This document shows, in pieces, positions 1-6,205 of a stretch of 7,067 nt of DNA. Position numbers and translations under genes: made by a program. The notes under the pieces were generated by a model. The model was not told where the DNA came from. It searched no databases and saw nothing but the letters and a program-made list of their open reading frames with translations. Each line of letters opens with the position of its first letter. The stretch's first letter is position 1. This stretch comes from Synergistaceae bacterium (lineage in GTDB: Bacteria > Synergistota > Synergistia > Synergistales > Synergistaceae), in NCBI GenBank assembly GCA_031264605.1, contig JAISDQ010000247.1:1-7067 (forward strand). Reading direction: 5' to 3'.

Positions 1-144
1 AAAAGGAGTAAAAAAGGCTCCACAAAGAGCCCAAAACAAGAGTTGAAATTATAATATCTGTTCCATAAAACCCTCAATGAGGGATAAGGCAATCTTAAAG
101 TCGGTTTTTAGAGGTTCCCCTTTATATTTACGGGAGCTGTAGGG
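1..144. other. AT-rich intergenic stretch upstream of the pseudogene
   Basis: No gene could be called here. The first 60 bases have about 33% G+C by hand count, against about 68% in a sample line of hisA (5041..5100). Two short open frames run in from the left edge. One ends at TAA 52..54 and one at TGA 44..46. Either could be the lysine-rich tail of an upstream gene, but the stretch is too short to decide. There is a small perfect hairpin at 71..83 (CCCTC, loop AAT, GAGGG) and a TATAAT at 50..55 without a recognisable -35 at normal spacing. The bases 132..136 (GGGAG) lie 8 bases before the ATG at 145 and look like the old ribosome binding site of the decayed gene. Confidence 0.6.
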
Positions 145-461
145 ATGAATAAACGGCAGGCTTTGAGCATTATTTTCAGTTGCACCACAGCATATCAAAA
201 TAATTTAGAGAGCAAAAACGTCCTGTTTGCTTTTGGCAGCAGAGGAAAATGCTCTTTTTTTGAAACAGCCTTCCCTTCGCATAATTTCAAACACCTCTCC
301 GGCGTAATTTCCAATCTAATCGGCGTCACAATTTTACAATGCCAGCATAGACCGCCGATTGACTGTCGAACAATTATCTTTCTCCGACAACGGCACAACG
401 CAGCGGTTTATACGTCCCGAACACGGCCATTAAACAGGCCGGATTTGTCAAGCTTATGTAA
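145..461 (+). pseudogene. decayed PBECR4-like (phage-type nuclease domain) gene remnant
   Basis: An ATG at 145 with a good GGGAG site 8 bases upstream opens a reading frame that looks protein-like only at first. Frame 1 (145..330) gives NLESKNVLFAF and then FFETAFPSHNFKHLSGV. At about 331 the sense continues one base on, in frame 2 (332..409), as FYNASIDRRL and FSDNGTTQRF, and that frame stops at TAA 431..433. A third piece in frame 3 (411..461) reads YVPNTAIKQAGFVKLM and stops. From memory, the order 'NL.kN.LF', 'F...NF.HL.GV', 'FY...L..RL', 'F..DGTT' and 'Y.PNT.LK' matches small phage- and Firmicutes-borne proteins with a PBECR4 domain, a predicted nuclease of the Barnase/EndoU/colicin E5-D/RelE group. 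If so, there is a frameshift near 331 and an internal deletion near 410 that removed the middle of the domain. The frame 1-to-2 join is convincing. The frame 3 tail and the family name are less certain. It is presumably non-functional. Confidence 0.6.
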
Positions 462-518
462 CTGCCCATTGAAGCGCGGGCCGGGTTCCCGATTCTGAAT
501 ATTTCCCTTACGCCGTCA
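462..518. other. spacer between the remnant and the his promoter
   Basis: This stretch separates the decayed gene from the his promoter. A short GC-rich patch (about 474..490) can fold only weakly and has no T-run after it, so I do not call a terminator. I see no histidine-rich leader peptide and no T-box signature here. Confidence 0.4.
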
Positions 519-527
519 TGCTATAAT
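519..527 (+). promoter_or_regulatory. extended -10 promoter of the his operon
   Basis: The sequence TGCTATAAT contains a perfect TATAAT (522..527) preceded by the TGn extension of an extended -10 element. At 17-base spacing the -35 position (499..504) reads ATATTT, which is poor, and the extended -10 would compensate for this. Transcription would start near 533-536, giving a leader of only about 30 bases before the hisZ start. That is too short for a T-box or a classical his attenuator. This is a sequence-based prediction. Confidence 0.7.
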
Positions 528-537
528 TCTTTTTGTT

Positions 538-549
538 TTTAAATTTAAA
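538..549. repeat. 12-bp perfect palindrome at the transcript start
   Basis: TTTAAATTTAAA equals its own reverse complement. It lies just downstream of the predicted start of transcription and 17 bases before hisZ. The position would suit an operator, but a palindrome made only of A and T in an AT-rich leader can also arise by chance. Confidence 0.4.
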
Positions 550-566
550 GCGACGGAACAGCGCTT

Positions 567-1799
567 ATGGGACTGTGCGTTGAGATGATGGATAACTGGC
601 TTCGCACTCCTGACGGGTTCAAGGATTATCTGCCGGGAGAGTATTATTTCAAAAAACAGATAGAGGACAGCTTCGAGTCGGTGTTTCACGGCTACGGTTA
701 TTCGTCGGTGGGTACTCCCGCGCTCGAATACATGGAAGTTTTCACCGACAAGGGGAGCATCGATCCCGCCCAGACGTACAGGCTGCTCGACAGGGACGGC
801 GACATACTCGCGCTTCGCGCGGACGTCACCCCTCCCATCGCGCGCGTCGTCGCCATGAATTACTCCGACGACGAGATGCCGATGCGCTTTTGCTACGTGC
901 AGGACGTGTACCGGTGCAGTCCCAGCTATCAGGGGAGACAGCGCGAGATAACGCAGGCGGGCATAGAGCTTATCGGCGCGTCGGGCGACGACGCGGACGC
1001 CGAAACTCTCGCGGTGGCCATTGACGCCCTCCGCTCCGCCGGGCTCGACGATTTTCGCGTCGACGTCGGACAGGCTCTCTTTCTCCAGGGAGTGCTGGAA
1101 GAGAGCGGCCTGGACCCTCAGGTCGGCGGCGCGCTGCACGCCTGCGTCATAGACCGGGATTTCGTGGCCGCCGAACGCGTCGGGCGCGAAAACGGCGTCC
1201 CGGGGAACGTCATGCGCCTCCTGTCGGACCTTCCGCTTTTCAGCGGGGGGGCCGGCATGCTCGATGAGGCGCTGTCAGGGACGGAGGGCGAAAAGTCGCG
1301 TTCGGCCCTGCTCAACCTCAAAAACATTCATTCGGCGCTCGTCGACTACGGTTTCGAAAAGTACGTCAGTTTTGACCTGAGCATGGCCGGCAATATGGAT
1401 TACTACACGGGAATAATATTCAGAGGCTACACGTCGGGAATGGGGTTTTCGATACTCGACGGCGGGCGCTACGACGGTCTCCTGGGCCGTTTCGGGCTGC
1501 CGCGGCCTTCGGTTGGGTTCATAATAAAAGTTCACAACGTCGCGGGAGCTTTGGGCAAGCTCAACGGGCGGAAAAACAGCCCCAGCCCCGACCTGCTTAT
1601 CGCGTGGGATCACGCGGGGCGGGCGAACGCCATGGCGGAAGCGGCGCGTTTGCGCGCTTCAGGAAAAAAGATCGTCTCGTCGTTCATCGGGGCTGACCTC
1701 GAAGCCAATATCGAGTTCGCGCGCGGCAGAGGGATAAGAAACATCTGCTGTTTCGAGGGAGCGGCCAAACGGACGTTCCGCGTGGAGGACGACGGTTGA
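567..1799 (+). CDS. hisZ: ATP phosphoribosyltransferase regulatory subunit HisZ
   Basis: HisZ is a paralogue of histidyl-tRNA synthetase that lacks aminoacylation activity. It assembles with the short form of HisG to make an active, histidine-sensitive first enzyme of the pathway in the cytoplasm. The protein has 410 residues, normal for the family. The N-terminal TPDGFKDYLP (14-23) is typical. The class II synthetase-like core shows LALRADVTPPIAR (81-93), the motif-2 region CYVQDVYR (109-116) with GRQREITQAG (123-132), DYYTG (278-282) and GGRYDGLLGRFG (299-310). A C-terminal alpha/beta domain follows from about 340. The sequence RQREITQAG and the adjacent short hisG favour HisZ over a true HisRS. 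Start choice is open: ATG 567 has only a weak GGA upstream, and ATG 585 or 588 would give an N-terminus (MDNWLRTPDGF) closer to the family pattern. It is first in the operon. Confidence 0.93.
   Translation: MGLCVEMMDNWLRTPDGFKDYLPGEYYFKKQIEDSFESVFHGYGYSSVGTPALEYMEVFTDKGSIDPAQTYRLLDRDGDILALRADVTPPIARVVAMNYSDDEMPMRFCYVQDVYRCSPSYQGRQREITQAGIELIGASGDDADAETLAVAIDALRSAGLDDFRVDVGQALFLQGVLEESGLDPQVGGALHACVIDRDFVAAERVGRENGVPGNVMRLLSDLPLFSGGAGMLDEALSGTEGEKSRSALLNLKNIHSALVDYGFEKYVSFDLSMAGNMDYYTGIIFRGYTSGMGFSILDGGRYDGLLGRFGLPRPSVGFIIKVHNVAGALGKLNGRKNSPSPDLLIAWDHAGRANAMAEAARLRASGKKIVSSFIGADLEANIEFARGRGIRNICCFEGAAKRTFRVEDDG
1784..1788 (+). promoter_or_regulatory. ribosome binding site supporting the TTG start of hisG
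   Basis: GGAGG lies 7 bases before the TTG at 1796, inside the last codons of hisZ. It supports initiation at this unusual codon, where the start of hisG and the stop of hisZ share the bases TTGA (1796..1799). Confidence 0.8.
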
Positions 1800-2452
1800 G
1801 GCCGCTCGTGGTGGCGCTCACCAAAGGACGCCTGACCGGGGACGCCGTAAACCTGTTCAGCCGCGCCGGAATTTTGAGCGACGGAATGAAATCGGAACTC
1901 GCCGCGCTCGAAAAAAAATCGCGCCGGCTGATTTTTTCGAGCGCCGATTCGGACTTCCGGTTCTTCCTCGCCAAGGCTTCGGACGTGCCGACATACGTGG
2001 ATTACGGAGCGGCCGACGTCGGCGTGGCGGGCAAGGATACCCTCATGGAGGGGCGGAGGAACCTGTACGAGGTTCTGGATCTCGGTTTCGGGGCGTGCAC
2101 GATGGTCGTGGCCGGTCCCGAGGGGGAACGCGACCGCCTGAAGCGCGGAAACAATCTGAGGGTGGCGACCAAATACCCGCGCGCGGCCCTCGACTACTTT
2201 GTGCGCCGCAAACAGCAGACGGTCGAAATAATTATGCTCGGCGGCTCGGTGGAGCTGGCCCCCGTCACAGGGCTCTCGGACGTTATAGTGGACATAGTGG
2301 AGACCGGAAGCACTCTTCGCGAAAACGGTCTGACAGTGCTCGAGGAAATAGCTCCGATATCGGCCCGGCTGGTTGTGAACAGGGCCAGCATGAAGACGGA
2401 GCGCGAAAGGATCGCCCAAATGATTAAAAAATTGAAAGCGGCGCCGCGATGA
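1796..2452 (+). CDS. hisG: ATP phosphoribosyltransferase catalytic subunit, short form
   Basis: This is the first committed step of histidine synthesis: ATP plus PRPP gives phosphoribosyl-ATP and pyrophosphate. The 218-residue length is the short form, which lacks the C-terminal regulatory domain and depends on HisZ, encoded just upstream. Family signatures are the N-terminal VALTKGRL (6-13), RFFLAKASDVPTYVDYGAAD (55-74) with VGVAGKDTL following, ELAPVTGLSD (153-162), and the PRPP-binding loop IVDIVETGSTLRENGL (164-179). Translation starts at TTG 1796, overlapping the hisZ stop by 4 bases, with a strong GGAGG 7 bases upstream. The start is further fixed by the MRPLVVALTKGRL N-terminus. Codons for residues 39-42 contain an A8 tract, and a 13-bp inverted repeat lies at 1904..1944. 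The reading frame is intact across it. Confidence 0.95.
   Translation: MRPLVVALTKGRLTGDAVNLFSRAGILSDGMKSELAALEKKSRRLIFSSADSDFRFFLAKASDVPTYVDYGAADVGVAGKDTLMEGRRNLYEVLDLGFGACTMVVAGPEGERDRLKRGNNLRVATKYPRAALDYFVRRKQQTVEIIMLGGSVELAPVTGLSDVIVDIVETGSTLRENGLTVLEEIAPISARLVVNRASMKTERERIAQMIKKLKAAPR
1904..1944. repeat. 13-bp perfect inverted repeat inside hisG
   Basis: GCGCTCGAAAAAA (1904..1916) is the exact reverse complement of TTTTTTCGAGCGC (1932..1944), with a 15-base loop. The left arm runs into an A8 tract (1911..1918). In mRNA this could form a stable hairpin in the first third of hisG. Neither strand has a U-run directly after the stem, so it is not a classical terminator. The arms encode KK and IFS, and the IF part is common in HisG, so protein coding explains some of the similarity. 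Confidence 0.7.
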
Positions 2453-3507
2453 AAGACATATACAGCCTCGCGAGGCGCGACCTCGGGGATGTGGAACCGT
2501 ACCGGCCCGCGCCGCTTGCCGACGGGATAAAGCTCGACGCCAACGAAAGTCCTTGGAACCTGCCGGAGAATATCAGGCGTAAACTGACGCGGTGGCTCGA
2601 TGATACCGAAAACCTGAACCGTTACCCGGATACCGGCAGCACGGCGCTTCGCGGGAGCATAGCGCGGCATTGGGGCGTGACGCCGTCAAACGTCGCCTGC
2701 GGCGTGGGTTCCGATCAATTGATAGACATGATATGCCGGGTTTTTTTGGAACCGGGCGACCGCGTCGCGACGTTCGAGCCGACGTTCGGAATGTACGCGG
2801 TCACGGCGCGGCTGAATCACGGCGGGGCGGTGTCCGTTCCCGTGGGTTATGAAACCAGCTCGGCGCGCGAACTGCTCGCCGCGGCCGCCGACAGCGACGC
2901 CAAGATAATATTTGTCTGCTCGCCCAACAATCCCACCGGACGGGCGATGTCCGACGACGCCGTGCGCCATATTCTCGAAAACGCCGAGTGCGTGGTCGTC
3001 TTGGACGAGGCGTACGCGGATTTCAAAGGTACTTCGTTCGTGGGCCGGATCGCTGAATTTCCCAACGCGATCGTCATCCGCACTTTTTCCAAGGCTTACG
3101 GACTCGCGGGAATCAGGGTCGGCTACGCCATTGCCGATGAACGGGCGATAGACCTGATAAATACGGCGAGGCCGCCGTTCAACATCCCGACCGTATCCCA
3201 ACTGCTGGCGGAATGGGCGATGGACGAGGCGGACGAGTACGCCGCGAGGGCGAAAAGCCTCGCGGGCGCGCGCGGCCGGCTGATCGAAACGCTCGCGCCG
3301 ATAGACTGGTTCGACGCCGAACCGTCCGACGCCAATTTCGTCCTGCTCACGAGCCGTTTCGACATAGCGCCGCTGCTCGAGGCCGGGGGCGTCCGGGCGA
3401 GAGATTTCGGCGTTCGGGACGGCATACGCCGCGTCCGCTTGACGGTGGGCACGGACGAAGAAAATAAAAAAGTGGGTGATCTGCTGTGCGCCGCTCGTCC
3501 GAAGTGA
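2449..3507 (+). CDS. hisC: histidinol-phosphate aminotransferase
   Basis: HisC is a PLP-dependent class I/II aminotransferase that converts imidazole acetol phosphate and glutamate to histidinol phosphate and 2-oxoglutarate. At 352 residues it is of normal length. The N-terminal KLDANESPW (28-36) is the substrate-binding HisC signature and LNRYPD (56-61) follows. SPNNPTG (158-164), LDEAYADF (185-192, with the PLP-contacting Asp186 and Tyr189), TFSKAYGLAGIRVGYA (with the Schiff-base Lys215) and the C-terminal RVRLTVGT are all present. The start ATG overlaps the hisG stop as ATGA (2449..2452). No strong ribosome binding site precedes it, so translation probably depends on coupling to hisG. In many related operons hisD lies between hisG and hisC. 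Here the two genes overlap, so there is no room for it. Confidence 0.96.
   Translation: MKDIYSLARRDLGDVEPYRPAPLADGIKLDANESPWNLPENIRRKLTRWLDDTENLNRYPDTGSTALRGSIARHWGVTPSNVACGVGSDQLIDMICRVFLEPGDRVATFEPTFGMYAVTARLNHGGAVSVPVGYETSSARELLAAAADSDAKIIFVCSPNNPTGRAMSDDAVRHILENAECVVVLDEAYADFKGTSFVGRIAEFPNAIVIRTFSKAYGLAGIRVGYAIADERAIDLINTARPPFNIPTVSQLLAEWAMDEADEYAARAKSLAGARGRLIETLAPIDWFDAEPSDANFVLLTSRFDIAPLLEAGGVRARDFGVRDGIRRVRLTVGTDEENKKVGDLLCAARPK
3475..3481 (+). promoter_or_regulatory. ribosome binding site deciding the hisB start
   Basis: GGTGATC matches the 3' part of the consensus AAGGAGGTGATC, which pairs with 16S rRNA, and ends 4 bases before GTG 3486. The alternative in-frame GTG at 3504, which would form a GTGA overlap with the hisC stop, has no such site. 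The upstream GTG is therefore preferred. Confidence 0.65.
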
Positions 3508-4073
3508 AAAGAGTCACCAGGGAAACCGACGTAACGGTCAAAATCGACCTCGACGGCAAGGGAAGGGCCGACGTATCGACCGGGATCGGTTTTTTCGACC
3601 ACATGCTCGTCAACGTCGCGAAGCACGGATTTTTCGACCTCGTCATAGAGGCGAGAGGCGACCTCCACGTCGATTGCCACCATACCGTCGAGGACGTGGG
3701 GATAACGCTGGGGCAGTCGATCTTCAAAGCGCTCGGCAATCGTGAAGGCATCGCGAGGTACGCGAGCGAGACCGTTCCGATGGAGGACGCGCTCATACTC
3801 TGCGCCCTCGATATGTCCGGCAGGCCGTATCTGGCGTTCGACTGCGGGTTCCCGTCCGAGAAGATAGGCGAGATGGATACCGAAACGATAGAGGAGTTTT
3901 TCAGGGCGGTATGCCTCCACGCGGGGCTGAATCTCCATGTCAGGGCGCTCGCGGGAAAAAACGGCCACCATATCGCGGAGGCGGCTTTCAAGGCGTTCGG
4001 CCGCGCCATGGACAAAGCTTCGTCGATAGACCCGCGGGTCTCCGGGGTGCTGTCGACGAAGGGCACGCTTTAG
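3486..4073 (+). CDS. hisB: imidazoleglycerol-phosphate dehydratase
   Basis: HisB is a manganese-dependent dehydratase that turns imidazole glycerol phosphate into imidazole acetol phosphate. It normally works as a 24-subunit complex. The 195-residue protein is the monofunctional type, without the N-terminal histidinol-phosphatase domain of the E. coli enzyme. The two halves of the repeat fold carry the metal-binding motifs: GIGFFDHML (33-41) and CHHTVED (64-70) in the first, GKNGHHIAE (157-165) in the second. It ends in the typical STKGTL. The GTG start at 3486 overlaps hisC by 22 bases. It gives MRRSSEVKRVTRETD, which matches the family's usual beginning, and has a ribosome binding site. GTG 3504 is a possible but less likely start. 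Confidence 0.95.
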   Translation: MRRSSEVKRVTRETDVTVKIDLDGKGRADVSTGIGFFDHMLVNVAKHGFFDLVIEARGDLHVDCHHTVEDVGITLGQSIFKALGNREGIARYASETVPMEDALILCALDMSGRPYLAFDCGFPSEKIGEMDTETIEEFFRAVCLHAGLNLHVRALAGKNGHHIAEAAFKAFGRAMDKASSIDPRVSGVLSTKGTL

Positions 4074-4083
4074 GAGAGCCGCG

Positions 4084-4710
4084 ATGATAGGGATAATCGA
4101 CTACGGGATGGGCAACCTCCAGAGCGTGTCGAACGCTTTCCGCGCGCTCGGTTTCGGCGCGTTTATCGCGTCGCGCCCGGACGAACTCGATCGCGCGGAC
4201 AGAATAGTGCTGCCCGGCGTCGGCGCGTTCGGGGGAGGGATCGCGGAGCTGCGGCGCGGCGGCTGGGACAGACGCGTCAAAGAATCGGCCGAAGCGGGGA
4301 TGCCCCTGATCGGCATCTGCCTCGGAATGCAACTGATGTTCGAGAAGAGCTGCGAAAACGGATGTCACTCGGGGCTTGGCCTGTTTCCGGGGCGGGTGGA
4401 GCGCATAGCGGACGGATTTTCGCCGGACGGCAAAAAACTCAAGATACCGCAGATCGGCTGGAACAAGCTCGAAATGAGAAAAAAATCCGCGATACTGACC
4501 GGCTCGGACGGCGTTTACGTCTATTTCGTCCACTCGTATCACGCAGTGACGGAACCGGAATACGTGTCGTCGGTCACGTCTTACGGCGCCGACATCACCG
4601 CGTCCGTCGAGCGCGGAAACGTGTTCGGCATGCAGTTTCACCCCGAAAAGAGCGGCGAGCGGGGACTCGGCATATTGAGAAAGTTCGCGGAATTGAAGGG
4701 CGGCTTATGA
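4084..4710 (+). CDS. hisH: imidazole glycerol phosphate synthase, glutaminase subunit
   Basis: HisH is a class I glutamine amidotransferase that hydrolyses glutamine and passes ammonia through a channel to HisF, encoded two genes downstream. It has 208 residues. The catalytic triad is visible: Cys79 in GICLGMQ (77-83), and His186 and Glu188 in MQFHPEKSG (183-191). The N-terminus IIDYGMGNLQSV (4-15) and the oxyanion-region PGVGAFG (44-50) are characteristic. The start ATG lies 10 bases after the hisB stop, with AGGAG (4072..4076) overlapping that stop. This is one of only two places in the operon where adjacent genes do not overlap. Confidence 0.96.
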   Translation: MIGIIDYGMGNLQSVSNAFRALGFGAFIASRPDELDRADRIVLPGVGAFGGGIAELRRGGWDRRVKESAEAGMPLIGICLGMQLMFEKSCENGCHSGLGLFPGRVERIADGFSPDGKKLKIPQIGWNKLEMRKKSAILTGSDGVYVYFVHSYHAVTEPEYVSSVTSYGADITASVERGNVFGMQFHPEKSGERGLGILRKFAELKGGL

Positions 4711-5453
4711 TTTTATACCCGGCGATAGATATCATGGGCGGGAGGTGCGTGCGCCTCAGGCAGGGAGATTTCGCGCAAGCGACCGAATATTCGGCCGATC
4801 CGGCGGAACAGGCCCTCGAATGGGAACGCCTCGGCGCGGAATACATTCACGTCGTAGATTTGGACGGCGCGCGTCACGGCGAGAGCCGCAGCGACGGCAG
4901 CATCCGAAGCGTGGCGGCCGCCGTTTCCGTGCCGATACAGAGCGGCGGCGGAATCAGGAGCATGAACGATATAGAGCGCCGGTTTTCCTGCGGCGTGTAC
5001 CGCGTGATACTGGGAACCGCGGCGGTCAGGGACGCGGAACTGGTGCGCGGCGCTGTGCGCGAATTCGGCGATCGCGTCGCCGTGGGCGTGGACGCAAAAA
5101 ACGGCGTCGCGGCGGTCGAAGGCTGGGGCCAAGCCGGTTCGGTGACTGTGATGGAACTGTGTTCGCGGATGAAAGACGCGGGCGTGAAGGTGATAATCCA
5201 CACCGACATCGCCCGCGACGGGATGATGACCGGCCCGAACCTCGAAGCGTCTAAGGCCCTTGTCGGGCTGAAATGGTTCGACGTGATAGTGTCGGGCGGT
5301 GTGGCGTCGATGGACGACCTCCGCGGCGCGCGCGACATCGGGGCGAGCGGAGCCGTGATCGGCCGCGCTCTGTACAACGGAGCGATCAGCCTTGAAGAGG
5401 CTGTCCGCGTTTTCGGAAAGGAGCCGCGCGAACGATGCTTGCCAAAAGGATAA
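4707..5453 (+). CDS. hisA: ProFAR isomerase (phosphoribosylformimino-AICAR-phosphate isomerase)
   Basis: HisA is a (beta/alpha)8-barrel enzyme that carries out an Amadori rearrangement of ProFAR to PRFAR, the substrate of HisF/HisH. The 248-residue length is normal. The barrel shows internal two-fold symmetry with phosphate-binding loops at QSGGGIRS (78-85) and VSGGVASMDDL (195-205). Candidate catalytic aspartates are Asp8 in YPAIDIMGG and Asp171 in TDIARDGM (166-173). VVDLDGA (49-55) is also conserved. The start ATG shares ATGA with the hisH stop (4707..4710), with GAAGGG (4695..4700) as ribosome binding site. The frame is open further upstream inside hisH, but that part has no HisA similarity, and MILYPAIDI is the standard N-terminus. 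Residues for a bifunctional PriA role cannot be judged by eye. With no trp genes nearby, HisA is the simple call. Confidence 0.96.
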   Translation: MILYPAIDIMGGRCVRLRQGDFAQATEYSADPAEQALEWERLGAEYIHVVDLDGARHGESRSDGSIRSVAAAVSVPIQSGGGIRSMNDIERRFSCGVYRVILGTAAVRDAELVRGAVREFGDRVAVGVDAKNGVAAVEGWGQAGSVTVMELCSRMKDAGVKVIIHTDIARDGMMTGPNLEASKALVGLKWFDVIVSGGVASMDDLRGARDIGASGAVIGRALYNGAISLEEAVRVFGKEPRERCLPKG

Positions 5454-6196
5454 TCCCGTGCCTCGATGTCGACAGGGGCCGGGTGGTCAAGGGGATAAAT
5501 TTCGTGAATTTGGCGGACGCCGGCGACCCTGTAGAAGCGGCTTCCGCGTACGACAAAGCCGGCGCGGACGAACTGGTGTTTCTCGACATCACCGCGTCGT
5601 CCGACGGGCGCGATACTATTGTCGGTCTCGTGCGCCGCACGGCCGAAAGGGTATTCATCCCTCTCACCGTGGGCGGCGGCGTCCGCAGCGTGGAGGATTT
5701 CAGAAAGATTTTGAACGCCGGAGCGGACAAGATATCCGTCAATTCGGCGGCGCTGCTTCGCCCGGAGCTGATTTCGGAGGCGTCGGCGTTTTTCGGCGCG
5801 CAGTGCGTAGTGGTGGCGATAGACGCGAAACGCCGCGATAACGGCAACGGCTGGGACGTTTACATGAACGGCGGACGCCTTGAAACCGGCCGCGAGGCGG
5901 TAGCGTGGGCGCGCGAGGCCGAACGCCTCGGGGCGGGCGAGATATTGCTCACCAGCATGGATTGCGACGGAACAAAGAACGGCTACGACGTAAAACTGAC
6001 AAGGGCGGTTTCCGACGCGCTGGATATTCCCGTAATAGCCTCCGGGGGCGCTGGAACGCCGGAGCACTTTTACGAGGCGCTGTCGGACGGCGGCGCGGAC
6101 GCGGCCCTCGCGGCGTCGCTCTTTCACTATGGAGAGCTGGAGATCGCGGAGCTGAAGCGTTACCTCGCGGGACGCGGCCTCCCGGTCAGGATTTGA
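5435..6196 (+). CDS. hisF: imidazole glycerol phosphate synthase, cyclase subunit
   Basis: HisF is the (beta/alpha)8-barrel cyclase that combines PRFAR with ammonia from HisH to give imidazole glycerol phosphate and AICAR, the latter feeding purine synthesis. The 253 residues are standard. The catalytic Asp11 lies in AKRIIPCLDVDRGRVVKG (3-20) and Asp130 in VVAIDAKR (126-133). Phosphate-binding loops are LTVGGGVRS (77-85) and IASGGAG. LTSMDCDGTKNGYD is the usual HisF signature. The ATG at 5435 lies 19 bases inside the end of hisA, with AAAGGAG (5417..5423) 11 bases upstream, so it is probably translated by coupling to hisA. HisA and HisF are ancient paralogues, which is visible in their parallel loops. 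Confidence 0.97.
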   Translation: MLAKRIIPCLDVDRGRVVKGINFVNLADAGDPVEAASAYDKAGADELVFLDITASSDGRDTIVGLVRRTAERVFIPLTVGGGVRSVEDFRKILNAGADKISVNSAALLRPELISEASAFFGAQCVVVAIDAKRRDNGNGWDVYMNGGRLETGREAVAWAREAERLGAGEILLTSMDCDGTKNGYDVKLTRAVSDALDIPVIASGGAGTPEHFYEALSDGGADAALAASLFHYGELEIAELKRYLAGRGLPVRI

Positions 6197-6205
6197 GAGG
6201 CCGTC

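Noticed and set aside
1..54. A possible C-terminal tail of an upstream gene (frames ending at TGA 44..46 or TAA 52..54)
   Set aside because: Only 14-17 codons are visible, with no motif to choose between the frames, so a gene cannot be supported.
71..83. A small hairpin CCCTC-AAT-GAGGG as a terminator
   Set aside because: No T-run follows on the plus strand. On the minus strand only four Ts follow a 5-bp stem, which is too weak to call.
195..398. A 67-codon minus-strand open frame across the upstream remnant
   Set aside because: The plus-strand readings make better sense as a known type of protein, while this one shows no recognisable motif.
2741..2747. A T7 run in hisC as an internal terminator
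   Set aside because: No stable stem precedes it and it encodes conserved residues of HisC (VFLEPGD).
4362..4706. An N-terminal extension of the hisA frame inside hisH
   Set aside because: It is out of frame with hisH and has no HisA similarity. The barrel begins at MILYPAIDI (4707), with its own ribosome binding site.
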